The notes beneath the pieces are model-generated. The model searched no databases and was not told the DNA's origin. It was given only the letters and a program-made list of their open reading frames with translations. Positions 10,047 through 21,335 of a stretch of DNA of 64,000 nucleotides are shown piece by piece. Source of the DNA: Coprinellus micaceus (lineage: Eukaryota > Basidiomycota > Agaricomycetes > Agaricales > Psathyrellaceae); NCBI GenBank assembly GCA_951394405.1, contig OX596334.1:4030001-4094000 (forward strand). The letters run 5' to 3'. How positions within the stretch are numbered: the stretch's first letter is position 1; every line of letters begins with the position of its first letter. The translations under genes were made by a program, and so were the position numbers.

Positions 10047-13000
10047 TCAGGGTTGAGGTGGAGGACAGAACTTTGCCTCCGCCAAAATGGCCTGGAGGTC
10101 GAGGAGTCTGGGACGCAGGTAATGGTTTGGGGGGCACTCTGATAAGGCCTCTTCGCAAACGGAAGTAGCTTCTTGGAGCTCTTCAACCGAGCCCGATGAT
10201 TCATGATGGCGAAGGAGGATGGTCGCTAGGGTCATCCGGATGTCCCAACCTTGGCGGTTTCCTGGCGGGATGAGGGAAACCGACTCTCGACTCAGGTGGA
10301 GAGCTTCGTCGAGGTGCTCGGGTTTGAAATGGAGTGCCTTCGCCAGTGTGTCCAAGGTGTCAAGGCGGTCAGGGTGACCAATTGGAAGAAGGGAAAGCGA
10401 CTCTCGCCCAAGAAAAATCGACTCTTCAAGGTCCTGCATGAGTCCTCGGGCTTGATACCGGAGGGTAAGCTCCCAGGCAAGGCAGTTGAGAGACGTCGCA
10501 CGGTGTGTATGCCCCAATGGGCAGTTCTCCAGTGCCTCCCGACCCAGGGAGATACTTTCCTCGATATCAGCGACAGACGTTGTGGTCTCAAATCGAAAAT
10601 GGAGGGAGGATGTCAGGCTTCGGAGTGATGCAACAGAGTCTGCATGTCCGGAGGGACGCAGTTCGAGCGCTTCCCTGCTCAGTCGAACTGCCTCGTCCAA
10701 GTCGGCGGTTGATGCCATCTTCCGGGAGCGAGACTCAATGAAAGCTGCAAGGTTTTGGAGAGCCGTAACGCGGTCTGCATGTCCAGGTGGGCACAGCTCA
10801 AGAACCTCCCTCTGCAGGTGAATTATTTCATCGATATCGTTGATAGGGTCTCCGAGTTCCGAGGAGGATGCAAGGGAGATGGCCAAATTATTCAGAGAAT
10901 ATGCACGATCCGCATGGCCAGGAGGACGCAGAGCTAGGGCGTCTCGGTGGAGCGATATTGAACGGTCTAGGTCTTGAGTATTCCCGGTGAGCTGAAAGCG
11001 AGTGTGGAGTGAGGTCGCTACCGAGAACAGTGCAGAGGCTCGGTCCAAACTCCTGAATTCTTCTGCAATATATAATGCATTTTGGTGGGCCAGTACAGCC
11101 CTTTCTCCTGCGTCGATGTCTTTGCTGTAGTCAGCCGATTGGCAGTAAGCCCAACCTAGGTCGAGCCAGGCTTTCGCGACCTCAGGCAGTAGACGGACCG
11201 CCACCTCCAAGCAAGATATTTGGAATGACCGTACTGACGAGTCACTCCCCAGGACTGCTGCTATGTCGAGGATCAGCCCTCCTGCACTATAATTTGCATA
11301 CTCCCCCTCCCTAATCACCGAGCCAGGCTTCACCAAGTCGAGGAGGAGGCTCCCCCAATGGTGAAAGTGCGCGATGCCAAGTTGTTGAAGAATGTGCTGG
11401 TGCCTGGTTTGCGACCACTCGCTGGTACTTGACCCAGGCTTTACTGAAGGTGTTCCTTTGTAGATGTGGGTGGCCAGATATTTCACTATATACTTCTCTC
11501 TGCATGTGAGGTGAAGGGTGCTGATGCTTCTGGAGGCGGGAGGGAATTGGGGGAATTTTGTGAGGCATAATTCGGCCAAGTGAGAGTGTGCACTAAAGGT
11601 CGAGATGTGGAAGGCAGCATCTCCGGGCGTCGAGGTGCTTTGGAGGTACTCCAGTAATGATAGATGGAATAGGTCGCCTGCGGGGTGGACCAAGCGACGT
11701 CCATCATGTTCTGTTGGCTGTCGAATTTGAAAGGCGGTGAGGCGCCCTCGAATCTCTTCCGTTGCGCGTGCCGGAAGGTCGGTGAGCAAGGAAAAATCGG
11801 CAATTGGGAGAGGTTCCTGGAGGACCAGTGTCGTCCCCAAGTACTTCCGCACAAGTTCATGGCTGTCTTTGTCAGGGAAAAGCCACACAAGCGCCTGGTG
11901 ATATAATCGAGCCAAGCCGTCGTTTTCTCCGAGGCCCCGCCGCAAATGAAGGATAGCTTCAAGAGTCTCGTTTGGGGAGGAGAGGCTCAACCTCTCCTTC
12001 AGCAGGGAGCATACAATTGACGCCCAGATGAAGAGCCCGTTAGCAAGCTCGGCGAGCTGGGTCCTCTGGGTCAGTGAAGGGCGCAGCCCGCTGTCCCAGC
12101 ATACACTGTCGAATTGGTGGCCAAAGTACCGTTCCATGGTACCTTTCGACACGGGGTGGAGTGGGTAAGGGTGTATCGGCGCATCATTGAACCCACGTGC
12201 TCGAGGATCCAGCCGGCCCAGCAGGATGAATCTGAGCGACGAGGCTGAGGAGGAGAGACGTGGGAGTGCCCTGATAAGGCTGCTGTATGACTCCCATTCA
12301 TCGATGGCGTCAAAAAGGACTGTCAGCGGATATGGATGCTTTAGAGAACACACGACATCCTTTAGGAATCGTTCCCAATGGTCCTCCAGTGGTGCGCCCT
12401 TGCAAAGCCTGGTGGCAGCGAGGATGGCTGGAATAGCCTCGGGATGTTTTTCCCCAATCTCCCGCGCTATCAGCTTCACGACGCTCTCTGGGCCTCTGGC
12501 GTCGGTGGGTATACCGCTGAGAGACACCGAAGCTGCGAGTCGACCGGCGGCATGGAGGCGATGGGTGAGATGGCGGGCGAATGTGGACTTCCCCACGCCC
12601 GCAGCACCGTAAATGAACAAGGCGAGCTCCGACTTTGGGTCTTCTCCCCAAGCCATGGCATACTGAACCGTTTCTTCGCGGCTTCCTTCCAAGTACTCGC
12701 TTTGCTGGCCGCTGAGGTCGCGTTGCTTTGGGAGGCTGTCCCACAACAACGCGGCTTCTAGCGCTATATCAGTATGGCGCCCTCAGCTGACTATGTTGGC
12801 GGGCTCACCGTTCCCTGATACGAAGAACGCCCGCTCGATGGTTGTCACTTTCGACAGGGTAGATTGATGAGACCATGCCCATTGCATTCGAGTTAAGTTT
12901 ATTGAGCTCACCCGAATTCGTGCCCAAGGTCGAGTTCGTAACGCTCCCGATATAGTTCGCAGTTCCCCGTACGCTGTGTGAGTTATAGTCTGTTCCGTGG

Positions 13001-13317
13001 TCATGACGTGCCGTTGAAGAGAGGATGGATTCACGCTCACAGTTACCACCATGGTGGTGGATTGAGCGACAGTCTTCCACATGCGCAGTGGGAGATGGGT
13101 GAAATGATGGAGACTGCGAATGATGTCGATCCGTTTCTTGTAGCTGACCGTCGTGGACAGGCACTGAGCGCTCATCCGGGGCTGGAGGGGATACAAAGTT
13201 GTCCTGGGTCGGTGCTTTGGTAGATGGTTTGCGCGATTTGGATCGGTTTCGCAGCCCGCTGAACACGCTAAGCAGCCTATTCTTCTTAAGATGCGGGGGA
13301 TCGGAGTTTAAAGTCAT
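10047..13317 (-). CDS. NLR2: complete NACHT-TPR NOD-like receptor, about 1,033 aa
   Basis: Fungal NLR-type STAND ATPase; the role is probably non-self or damage sensing, and the ligand is unknown. Exons on the minus strand are 13,041-13,317, 12,912-12,989 (78 nt), 12,809-12,847 (39 nt) and 10,047-12,754. Introns are 51, 64 and 54 nt, and the joined frame is open. Order of parts: a disordered basic N-terminus (residues 1-92), the conserved HSVRGTANYIGSVTN motif (about 95-118), TTIERAFF, NACHT with Walker A GAAGVGKST (about 181-189) and Walker B LTVLFDAIDE (about 275-284), a helical linker, then seven TPR-like repeats of about 45 residues (about 700-1,025; consensus ending ALELCPPGHADR). Exon 1 is exactly as long as in NLR1 (277 nt). 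The closest relative in the window is NLR4. Confidence 0.88.
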
Positions 13318-13373
13318 TTCCTAGGTTGAGGTGGGCGCCGCGGCGGTGGGGTCATGAGAATGAGAGGGAAAGT

Positions 13374-13390
13374 GGTCGGCGCTTAAACGC
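13374..13390 (-). promoter_or_regulatory. Core promoter element of NLR2
   Basis: GGTCGGCGCTTAAACGC lies 57 bp upstream of the ATG. It is preceded on the gene side by CATGAGAATGAGAGGGAAAG, which is nearly the same as the sequence before the NLR4 element. The role is inferred from conservation. Confidence 0.5.
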
Positions 13391-13404
13391 TTGGAGGCCT
13401 GGGT

Positions 13405-14145
13405 GGGTATGCGGATAAATCTTCCCAAAGCGGGCAGTCGCCATTATTGGCACTGTCAATGGTCGACCACCGAGGAGGTTCAACTGTTTCTACCTTCACC
13501 ACAACACTACCTCCTGGACCTCAACCCACATCGAGTACCCAAAGTATTCGGGTACAACATGAATGGCTCGCACAACGGCTGAAATAAACGAGCTCGGTTT
13601 TCTGGGATGGGGGATCTGACATGAGAAGGGAGAGCACCCCAGAGGGGAGGCGGTGTGGAGACGTAATAAAATCTATCCCCTGTTCCTCATCCCCTGGCTC
13701 CCTCATCCTTCCGATGATAATGTTTATTGACCCTTGCATTTCGCATCATGCTTTACTTCAAGAAAGTGTACCTCCCAGTGGAGATACTCGTCAATGCATG
13801 GTAAAGCGGGGAATTGCACGAGCGGAGTTAGTTAATGCAATGTCTGGACTTAAATAGCAGGTACGGCTCATGCATCATGCATCATGGGGTAGGCCACGAT
13901 AAATATTGGAGAAAGGCACTCAGTGTCGGGTTGTCCATCCAAAGGCTGGATCGCGACACAGAGCTGGGTAATTAGCCGAAGGATGGTGAGAACGAATGCG
14001 AGCCAGGACTGCCCTTCCCAGCGGGAGCTCGTTGACTGAGTACACGGGGGTGAAATATGTGAGACTTTCCATTCACCCAATGCGACGAGGTACGCATCGG
14101 GATGGGCGTATTTAAATGGATGTAAAGCATTAGATATAAATGCGA
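13405..14145. repeat. Repeat X, copy 1 (upstream flank of NLR2)
   Basis: Matches the NLR4 upstream flank: 13,425-13,650 pairs with 36,875-37,095 in direct orientation (shared words GGGCAGTCGCCATTATTGGC-like, CTACCTCCTGGACCTCAAC, GAGAAGGGAGAGCACCCCAG). The part at 14,040-14,140 matches 37,212-37,320 in inverted orientation. It has no gene of its own. A short CATGCATCATG repeat occurs near 13,870. Confidence 0.65.
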
Positions 14146-14335
14146 TAAATGTCCTGGACAGCTTACCCTAAGGCCAATAGAACCAGGAAGATGTCCGACG
14201 GTTCCAAAATGCTTGAGAGTTGAGGCGTCAGGCGAAGGGACAGAGCGACATCGCCAAGGTGAAATGGGCTCACCGCGAAAGAAGAACCAAATATCATCAG
14301 GCCGCTCCCTGATATGCCCCGACGGTGTTGACGGT

Positions 14336-14641
14336 CTAGGCTTTAATTCGGGGATGGTGACTGGACGACCCGCGGGAGGAGAGGGCTTGAACGATGTAGG
14401 ATGAGAGGATGGTGAAGAGGAGGGAGAGATTGGCTGTGGGAAAAGCTCGTATCCGAATAATTGGCTGTCGCAAAGGGCCTAGACAGCCGGAATGAAGACA
14501 GAAATCTTGGGTATACGTGGCAGCACGAATGCCGATCCTGGCTATATCGGGATTAGCGAGTATGGAGCTACCAACCAAAGATGAGAGCAATGGAAGGTGG
14601 ACGGACGGATGAAAGTCAGCCCTAGCAGAAGACATTGACAT
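14336..14641 (-). pseudogene. Fragment of a TM-ankyrin family N-terminus
   Basis: The minus-strand reading NPDIARIGIRAATYTQ, then FPTANLSLLFTILSSYIVQ, lines up in order with NPDIAGIGVRIAIYVQ and STTNLILAFALLVSCFVQ at the start of the intact gene at 42,061-44,613. The linking region (PALWAIWDLEV in the intact gene) is not kept, and the sequence after about 14,336 loses frame. No ankyrin exons follow. This is a truncated, decayed copy lying between NLR blocks. Confidence 0.6.
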
Positions 14642-15129
14642 ACGACGATGGATGGACTCTGCCTCACCTTCCAGCTCGTCATGAGGTCCGCTCCGGGCAC
14701 CCGCCTGGTGTAGCAGGTAGGGAGGGTCCCCGCGTTTCGAATCTTCGCAGGTCAGACGGCTCGCTTAGCTGCGGCCAAGGTACACCGCGGTCATTGGGTG
14801 TGGGCGGGTCTCCTGGACTGAACGTTAGCATGGTGTCGTGCGCATCCATACCGATTATAGTCTTACGCACCTCGCTATACCACCACCATCGCGGATGCTA
14901 TCCGGACGCGCTACGTGGTGCGGTTCCTCGCCACTTCTCCAGCGTCGTGCCCTTCAGATATGAGAATCCCCGTCACCGTTCCCCAGTCACCCCTTGTCCG
15001 TAGGCGCGGGGCAAGCACCTCGCACCTCGCGAATAATGCGCGGCGTTCCTATATCCAATATCCCCAGGTGATATGGATCGTCCCATGATCTAAGCTTCCT
15101 GCTGTACTCTGGGTACGCCTTAAGCGCCA

Positions 15130-16960
15130 GCGCGCATCCTTCGTCGTGGACGCGTGAGGTTCCTTCGTGGTTGTGGAAGTGGGAGGAGAGCCTGCAGCCG
15201 TCAGGGGCTCACCCCGTTCTGGGCCTTCGAACGGCCATCATTTTCTGACAAAGCATATATGTCTAATTCGGAAGTGCCCCTGAAGCGCCCAGCCTCTCAC
15301 CGAAACGGCGATGAACACGATGGAACCCGCACCGACGTATCCTGCGCGCCAGACAACTCGATGCTCAACCCATGGCTATACTGCGCCAAATCCTCCCAGT
15401 CGCATCATCACCCACGCCTCCCGTTCCTTTTCCCTTCAGAGGAGCGACTCCAAGTTAGGTCATATCGAGGGTCTCTCGATAGGCCCAATCGTTACATTCC
15501 TATGAAGGCCACATACACTAGTACAAGGAAGCGGTCGAAACTGTGGAGGGAGGAAATTCCAAAGAACCGTACCCGTAGGGTATTCGGACGTGGGTACTCC
15601 GGTGAGCACCCTCCTGGCCCCTCGTTCCTCCCCACGACTAACGTCCTCCCAGCCTTTCGACTGAACGTCGTCAGCGCGCCGTCTGCCTTGTAATGAGGAT
15701 ACCCCGCATTATCTCTGCTCAGTACACTGCGAAGTACGAGCCGAACACACTCCTAAGGGCAGAAGTACGAAGAGTGAGTAAAACCGCCCCACCCACCTAC
15801 CCCCGCGTATCTGTAACTAACTCATCTACCTCGCATAGATATTCGCCCTATCTCATTGAGTAGAGTGCTACAGCTCGTCGATGCTAGCTCATGGGTCGTA
15901 GACGACGGAGAAACGAACAGAATCAAGAACGAATTATTGCTTGACAAATTCCCCCAAGCCAGCACTTTCGACGGCCATTGTCTGGCACTCCCCCAACGAG
16001 TCCACCTCTGGACCCCTGCTCCTTGCGCTCGGCATTTCCATTTCGGAGGCCTGTGCTTCCCTCCCCCATCCCTGTACTACATTCATTCCGGGAGGCGAAC
16101 CCAAAACCCCACAAATGACAGCAATATACCCAGCATGTCCTGCACTCACGAAGTGCCCATCACCCAACCCCCCCACCACTCCCGCTCTTCCCCTACATCC
16201 TTCAACGAATACATCCCCCAGCCGTGGTCCGACCAAGCGCGTTCAAGTCGCGTCATGTTGCATGCAGGGCTGTCTCGATCCCACCGGTTCCCGCACCTAT
16301 TCACCTACCCCGGAGCATTAAACCCGGGCACACCCCTCGCTGCTTCTGAGACAATAGAATATACCCGCAGGACGTACCCAGCTCGCCAGGAGCTTCTCTC
16401 CAGCCCCGCGTGCCCCTGGTTCGGTCTACTTGACCATGACCAGGGTTGGAAGGCCACTCGGCCCTCGGGCAGATGCCAATGGGGCTGGCGTTCTTCAAGC
16501 AAGGGAAGGTACGGTTAGAGGGGATACCAGCAGCCGATGGCACAGAAACTCAAACGTTTAGCCACTGTCGCCCTCAAGATCTTCTGACAAATTCATCTTC
16601 CATGCTCGCGTCGAGGACGCCTCCCTCTTCAAGAGCGATGAGAACCTCATGTCCCCCTCGCCGACGCGGTGTATAATCGTCCCCGCCACTCTCGCTCGCC
16701 ATTCCGCCCGTCTTCCACCTCACATTTGCCTGTATCACCGCCTTATTGAATTCCCGGCCCTCCCCATCGCATTCGGTCCCCCCACCGAGCCCGAGAATTC
16801 ATCGGACGCCCCTATATCTCCTCGTTCTTCGCAACGTAGACATAGGAAACTCCGCCAAGATCGACCCACCGTGCTGCGTGGACTATGAGGCTGCGGCCCG
16901 CAGGTTATTGAAAAAGGCGTGGTGAAGGGTCGCCGAATCGTCGACGATCGGGTGGGGTCC
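15130..16960. repeat. Repeat B, copy 2
   Basis: Shares with 29,880-31,490 the blocks GCGCATCCTTCGTCGTGGAC, TTCTGGGCCTTCGAACGGCC and GGAAGTGCCCCTGAAG, in the same order. Two intron-like units recur in both copies: GGTGAGC to CTAACG to CAG|CCTTTCGAC near 15,601-15,660, and GTGAGTAAAA to GCATAG near 15,775-15,840. This points to a decayed plus-strand spliced gene. No domain could be recognised from the exon pieces. Confidence 0.5.
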
Positions 16961-17264
16961 AGGGGGCATGCATATGTACGACACAGGGAAGGTATGGGCG
17001 GGTTTAATGGAGGGAAGATAGGATAAAAGCGAATGTATATAAGTAGAAACAGAGGGGAACGATACATAGGCCGAGCAGTAAGCTAGATAAGGTTGGCGAG
17101 AGGAATATCAACATACATATTTAAGCGAGGAAGATAGAAACACAATAATTGGTCCAGATCGCGAAGCATGGCAAGTAGGGGAGTGCATGTAAGTGAATAG
17201 GGAGATAGGAAAGCAAAGTCCGTGGTGTAGATCATTGGAGAGGGGAGAAGGCCGTGATTCAGGG

Positions 17265-17664
17265 TTAAGGTGGAGGCAAGGACCGTGCCTCCGCCAATTT
17301 GGCCCGGAGGTTGAGGAGTTTTAGACGCAGCGGGTGATTTGGCGGGCACCCCGATATGGCCTCTTCGCAAACAGACACAACCTCTTGAAGCTCCTCAGCC
17401 GAGCCTGAGGACTCGTAGTGACGAAGGAGGACGGTGGCTAGGGTCATCCGAATATCCCAATCTTGGCGGTTGCCTGGAGGGACGAGAGAACCTGACTTCC
17501 GCCTCGAGAGCGCTAGGCTTGTCGAGGTCGTGTTTAAAGTGAAGGGCCTTCGATAGTGTGTCCAGAGTTTCATAGCGGTCAGGGTGGTCGACTGGAAGCA
17601 GGACAAGCGACTCTCGCCCAAAAGTAACGGACTCTTCAAGATTCTGAATGAGTCGTTGGACTTC
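17265..17664 (-). pseudogene. NLR 3' remnant: last TPR repeats, frameshifted
   Basis: The end of an NLR_B-type gene. One frame reads HPDRYETLDTLSKALHFK and another reads QDWDIRMTLATVLLRHYESS through CPPNHPLRLKLLNLRAKLAEA to a stop. Both match the last repeats of NLR2 and NLR4, but they lie in different frames, so a frameshift separates them. The match stops abruptly at about 17,664, where repeat A copy 2 begins. The 3' flank still matches the flanks of NLR2 and NLR4. The upstream NACHT part is missing. Confidence 0.8.
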
Positions 17665-20180
17665 AGGGGCCGTTTCCCAATCCGATCGCCGATGATCGAC
17701 CCCCGACGAATGATGGCCGACGCCGACCCGCCGTCCAGCCAGTTCCACATGGATGTGAAATCCATTTTTGCCCTTGACCACGACCATCGTCTGCAGTCGA
17801 AGAGGACAGAAATTGGACCTGGGGATATCTCAGCTCGTTTCTCCCTTCCGCCACCTCGATTGACCTCGCTGTTGCTCTACCCCGGCGATCCTGGCTTTGA
17901 GACTCATCCGCATCCAATTCCCACTCCCCCTTCCACCCCGCCATCCTTCTGGATCATGCATCGCGGTGAAGCCTCCCGCTACCCTCCTCTCATACCACAC
18001 CCCCCAGAGTACCATGTCCCCCAGCTCCCTCATTGCATGAAACTCTCGACCTCCCTTCTTCCTCTCTTCCCTCCTCCCTATCCCGCTGACATCGACCCCA
18101 CTCCGAAGGACTCCTCCACACTCTAGCCCTTTGTTGGCTGCTTCCCCTCGTCCCCTCGTCCCCTCGCCTCTTCTTTAAGGATTTCATCTCCTCAAACTTC
18201 CCCTCGTTCCCCGACTGGCGTGAATATCCCAAGGAGGGCGGAAGGAACTTGCTCTCCGGGTCGAGTACAAGCTTTCGCCCTAAGTGGAGACATCTTATCG
18301 ACGGTGTGAAGGCGCTCATGGTGTCGATAAATTACTGTTGTAAGTATCGACTGTCCACAGAGTGCTGGTACAGTGAGACGGGGACGACAAATTCTTCCAC
18401 ACCGGGTGGCGAGCACATGAGCCTCGAGTCGACCACCAGCCTTCCTGCCCTCGCTGCGCCTTCTCCCGTCAGCTACACCCAAGCCCTCGCCACCCACTCG
18501 ATCCTCTTGCCCAGTCCCTTCGAACATCAGGTTCCTGCTTCCTCATCGCCTTTAGCCCCAGTCGATCACAAAGCCCACTCCACCACTCGAACACGCCTGC
18601 AATATCCTGTTTTGAGACAACGGGCTCCGGTCACCGCCCGGACCCCGTCGAATCAAGCGATTTGGGGATCTGGACGCGGCGTGGGTACGCATTTGGACGC
18701 CCTGATTTCGAACAGGAGATGAGTGGTCCGAGGAGGCGGGGACCTCTCCCCCGTCGGTGCCTCTGACGTCCGAGCACGCATTTTGAACGAGTCATAGGAC
18801 TGTTGGGAGCCCTCGTTTCGCAGCAGGAGGTTCAAACAGGATGGAAGAGGTGAGGGTGACCTATTGGGACTGTCGGGAGCGAAGGTGTGGGTTGAGCAGC
18901 AACGCCATTCGTGCACAGTGTTCAACTGTTCACGTCCTTGAAGGCAGCTGGGGGTGTACAGGGCAGGGGAAGGCCAGGGAGAGATGAAGGATATGGGTAG
19001 GAGGAGGCGGTGAATCGAGCAGTGAATGCGCTCGAGGAAGGAAGCTCGGCGAACGGGGGGTTGACCGTTGTTGCCTGCCCGTTCTCTTCCCGGGGTCGAT
19101 GACGAAGCGGTGGTGTTGAAGTTGGTATGCTTTTGGATGGTTGAGTGGGGGATCAGGCGAGGAGATGAATCTGGACCGGGTGAGTCATGAGCTAAGGTCG
19201 AATGGAAGATGTGGGGAGAAGGGCGTGCGTACCTTGAAGTGCAGGTCATATGAACGTGTTTCCGCTCCTCCCTGGTTTGCTTCCATCCAAACGGATGAAG
19301 GTCATTATGAGGACGTGAAAACACAGGGAGCGTGTCCATTCCCGAGGCCAATTGCCGATGGGGGCTCCTATGCAGCCACGCAAGGGATTCAGGTTGAGAT
19401 TGCTATCGACGTGGGGGCAACTCCAACACGTCCATAAAAGGGGAGGCGCGGTTGTGACTATTGCGTCGGTGGGGGTATTAGAGGGCATATAGTGGTCTGA
19501 ACGGGAGGTCGGGGGGTGGCAACTATGCGGAGCAAGAGGGGGAGTGGTGGACGCAGATGCAGAGGGAACGCCGTGACGGAGGTTGGAGGAGGGGCTTGGC
19601 CCACTCGAAAGACACAGCTCTGAAAGTCGGGTCCCCTCTCCAAGGTGTGGAAACCGTTGACAAAGCTTAGGTGCAGACGTTCTTCTAGAAAGGGCTGCAT
19701 GAGTGGGGAGGAAGAGACTACCGCTCGTAGTACCGCGACTGCGTAACATTCAACTCACCTCAATCCAGCACGGCGCGTGCAGAATCGAGTTCTGCCTTCC
19801 TTCCGTCGAATTTTGCTGAAGAATGGTATCACCACAGTTAGCCGACGAGGGGATTGTGGTCCCAGAGTCCAGAGTCATCCATGACTTTGTTCGCCTGCGT
19901 TGTGCGTCGCGTTCGTTGCGTTCATGGCGGTTGAAGGGAGAGCTGTCAGGGGCTCATCCACTTTGGGAGATGCCGATGCTAGCCGATGCTCCCACAATTG
20001 GTAGTAGGCGCCCATTCTTGGATCTAGCTCTTGACTACTTGCCACCACATCGACCCAGATGTTCTTCACCCCTCGAATTACTGAGCCGTCGGCCCTCACG
20101 GGCTTCACTCCCCACGCTTTTTCCATACCCCCGAGAAGGAGTGGATTATCACGGCCCCCACATGGACGGCTCACGCACAA
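17664..20180. repeat. Repeat A, copy 2
   Basis: Begins with TTCAGGGGCCGTTTCCCA exactly where the NLR remnant ends. It contains the block AGAAAGGGCTGCATGAGTGG near 19,687, which matches 27,687 in copy 3, and GGGAGATGCCGATGCTAGCC near 19,966. The part of copies 1 and 3 lying left of TTCAGGGG is absent here. No intact gene is present; the open frames are short and not conserved between copies. Confidence 0.6.
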
Positions 20181-20279
20181 TGGCACTTGCTACCTCCCCT
20201 CGTTTATCTTCTTGCCTTACGTGCTCGTTGATTGATCTTCTCTCTCTTTCTCTCTACCCGACTCTCTCCGCCCTCTCCA

Positions 20280-20699
20280 CATACCCTCCTCCACCGTGGC
20301 CCCTCCCTCCAATGCACCTTCCTCTCCGCCAAGCTGAGGTCGTGCGAGTGGGGCCAGAAAGCCAAGCGCCGCGAGACCACTGGTACCGCCAAGACGCGCC
20401 ACCTGAAGGGTGCGTCTAGGAGGTTCAATAATGGGTTCCGATACGTCGCTTTCTTGGCCTTTCGCCTTCCTCCCATTTTGTCTTTTCCTATCTCCCTACC
20501 GCTTCCGCTTTCGCTCGTTTTTTCCTCCCTCATTTCCTCCCTATTTCTCTCTCCCACCCCTGCTTCAATCGCTCGTTCTCCTCACCTCTCCCTTCTGCGC
20601 TTCAATCACCATCGGTTGACCTTTTTCACTAATCAACCACTCCCGAATAGGGAGAACACCTCCGCAACCAAGAAAGCCAGTGCCACCTCCGGCGAGTAA
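20280..20699 (+). pseudogene. RPL37: Ribosomal protein eL37 pseudogene (5'-truncated)
   Basis: The plus strand encodes [20 protein letters not shown] followed by [16 protein letters not shown], the conserved C-terminal half of the 60S subunit protein eL37. A pyrimidine-rich intron-like stretch with an ACTAATC branch-like site follows, then CCCGAATAG and a last exon ending [11 protein letters not shown] and TAA at 20,697-20,699. The joined frame fits. The zinc-binding Cys-rich N-terminus and start are missing, and the expected donor after NGFR reads AT instead of GT. Intron remains show a genomic partial copy, not a retrocopy. The functional gene must lie elsewhere. Confidence 0.8.
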
Positions 20700-21002
20700 A
20701 CGCCCCGCACACCTCGTTTTCTTCGTCACATCGTCGCATCCGTCGCATCTGTCTCAGACTTCATGTACCCAGCCTCATGCCTTACCCTCCTCTGCCAAAA
20801 TACGACCACACGCGTATGGATGTCTATGCTTCCATTATCGTCATTCGTGTAAGAAACAAATACACGTCAGGAACGCGACGTCGGTACTTGAGAGCGTGAA
20901 CCGCTAGAAAAAGTACGGCGGCAGCAGGGAGTAAGTAGAGGAAACGCATATTGATGATGGGAACATGATGTAGCATAGGAGGGGGGTTATCGAAGGGGTG
21001 AA
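20700..21002. other. Spacer, nothing recognised
   Basis: Short AT-richer stretch between the eL37 relic and the tandem repeat behind NLR3. No gene, RNA or repeat was recognised. Confidence 0.4.
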
Positions 21003-21335
21003 AGTGTATCGCGAATCATGGTCTGTGGTGTGGAACGTCTGGGATAGTAGAAGGTCGTGGGGAGGTAAGGACGGGGACTGCGCAAAAAATGTATCGGGAA
21101 TCGTAGTCTGGTGCAGAACGTGTGGGACAGGGAAGACCATGGGAAGTGAGGACGGATACTAGGCAAAAAGGTATTGGGAATCGCGGTCCGTGGGACGGAA
21201 CATGGGGCAGTAAGTAGAAGATTGCGGGGAAGGCGAGAACGAAGACCGGGGAACAAAATATCGCGAATTGTCGTCCGTGGTACGGAAGATGTGGGGCGGT
21301 AGTAAGTAGAAGATCACGGGTGAGGTGAGAAAGAC
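21003..21335. repeat. Four degenerate tandem units (about 80-87 bp) at the 3' end of NLR3
   Basis: Units start at about 21,006, 21,092, 21,172 and 21,259 with TATCGCGAAT / TATCGGGAAT / TATTGGGAAT / TATCGCGAAT. Each continues with a GTCYGTGG-like word, a GGAACGT-like word and a GTAGAAG/GAAGACC-like word. The last unit runs into the final codons of NLR3, whose stop lies at 21,314-21,316. Confidence 0.65.
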
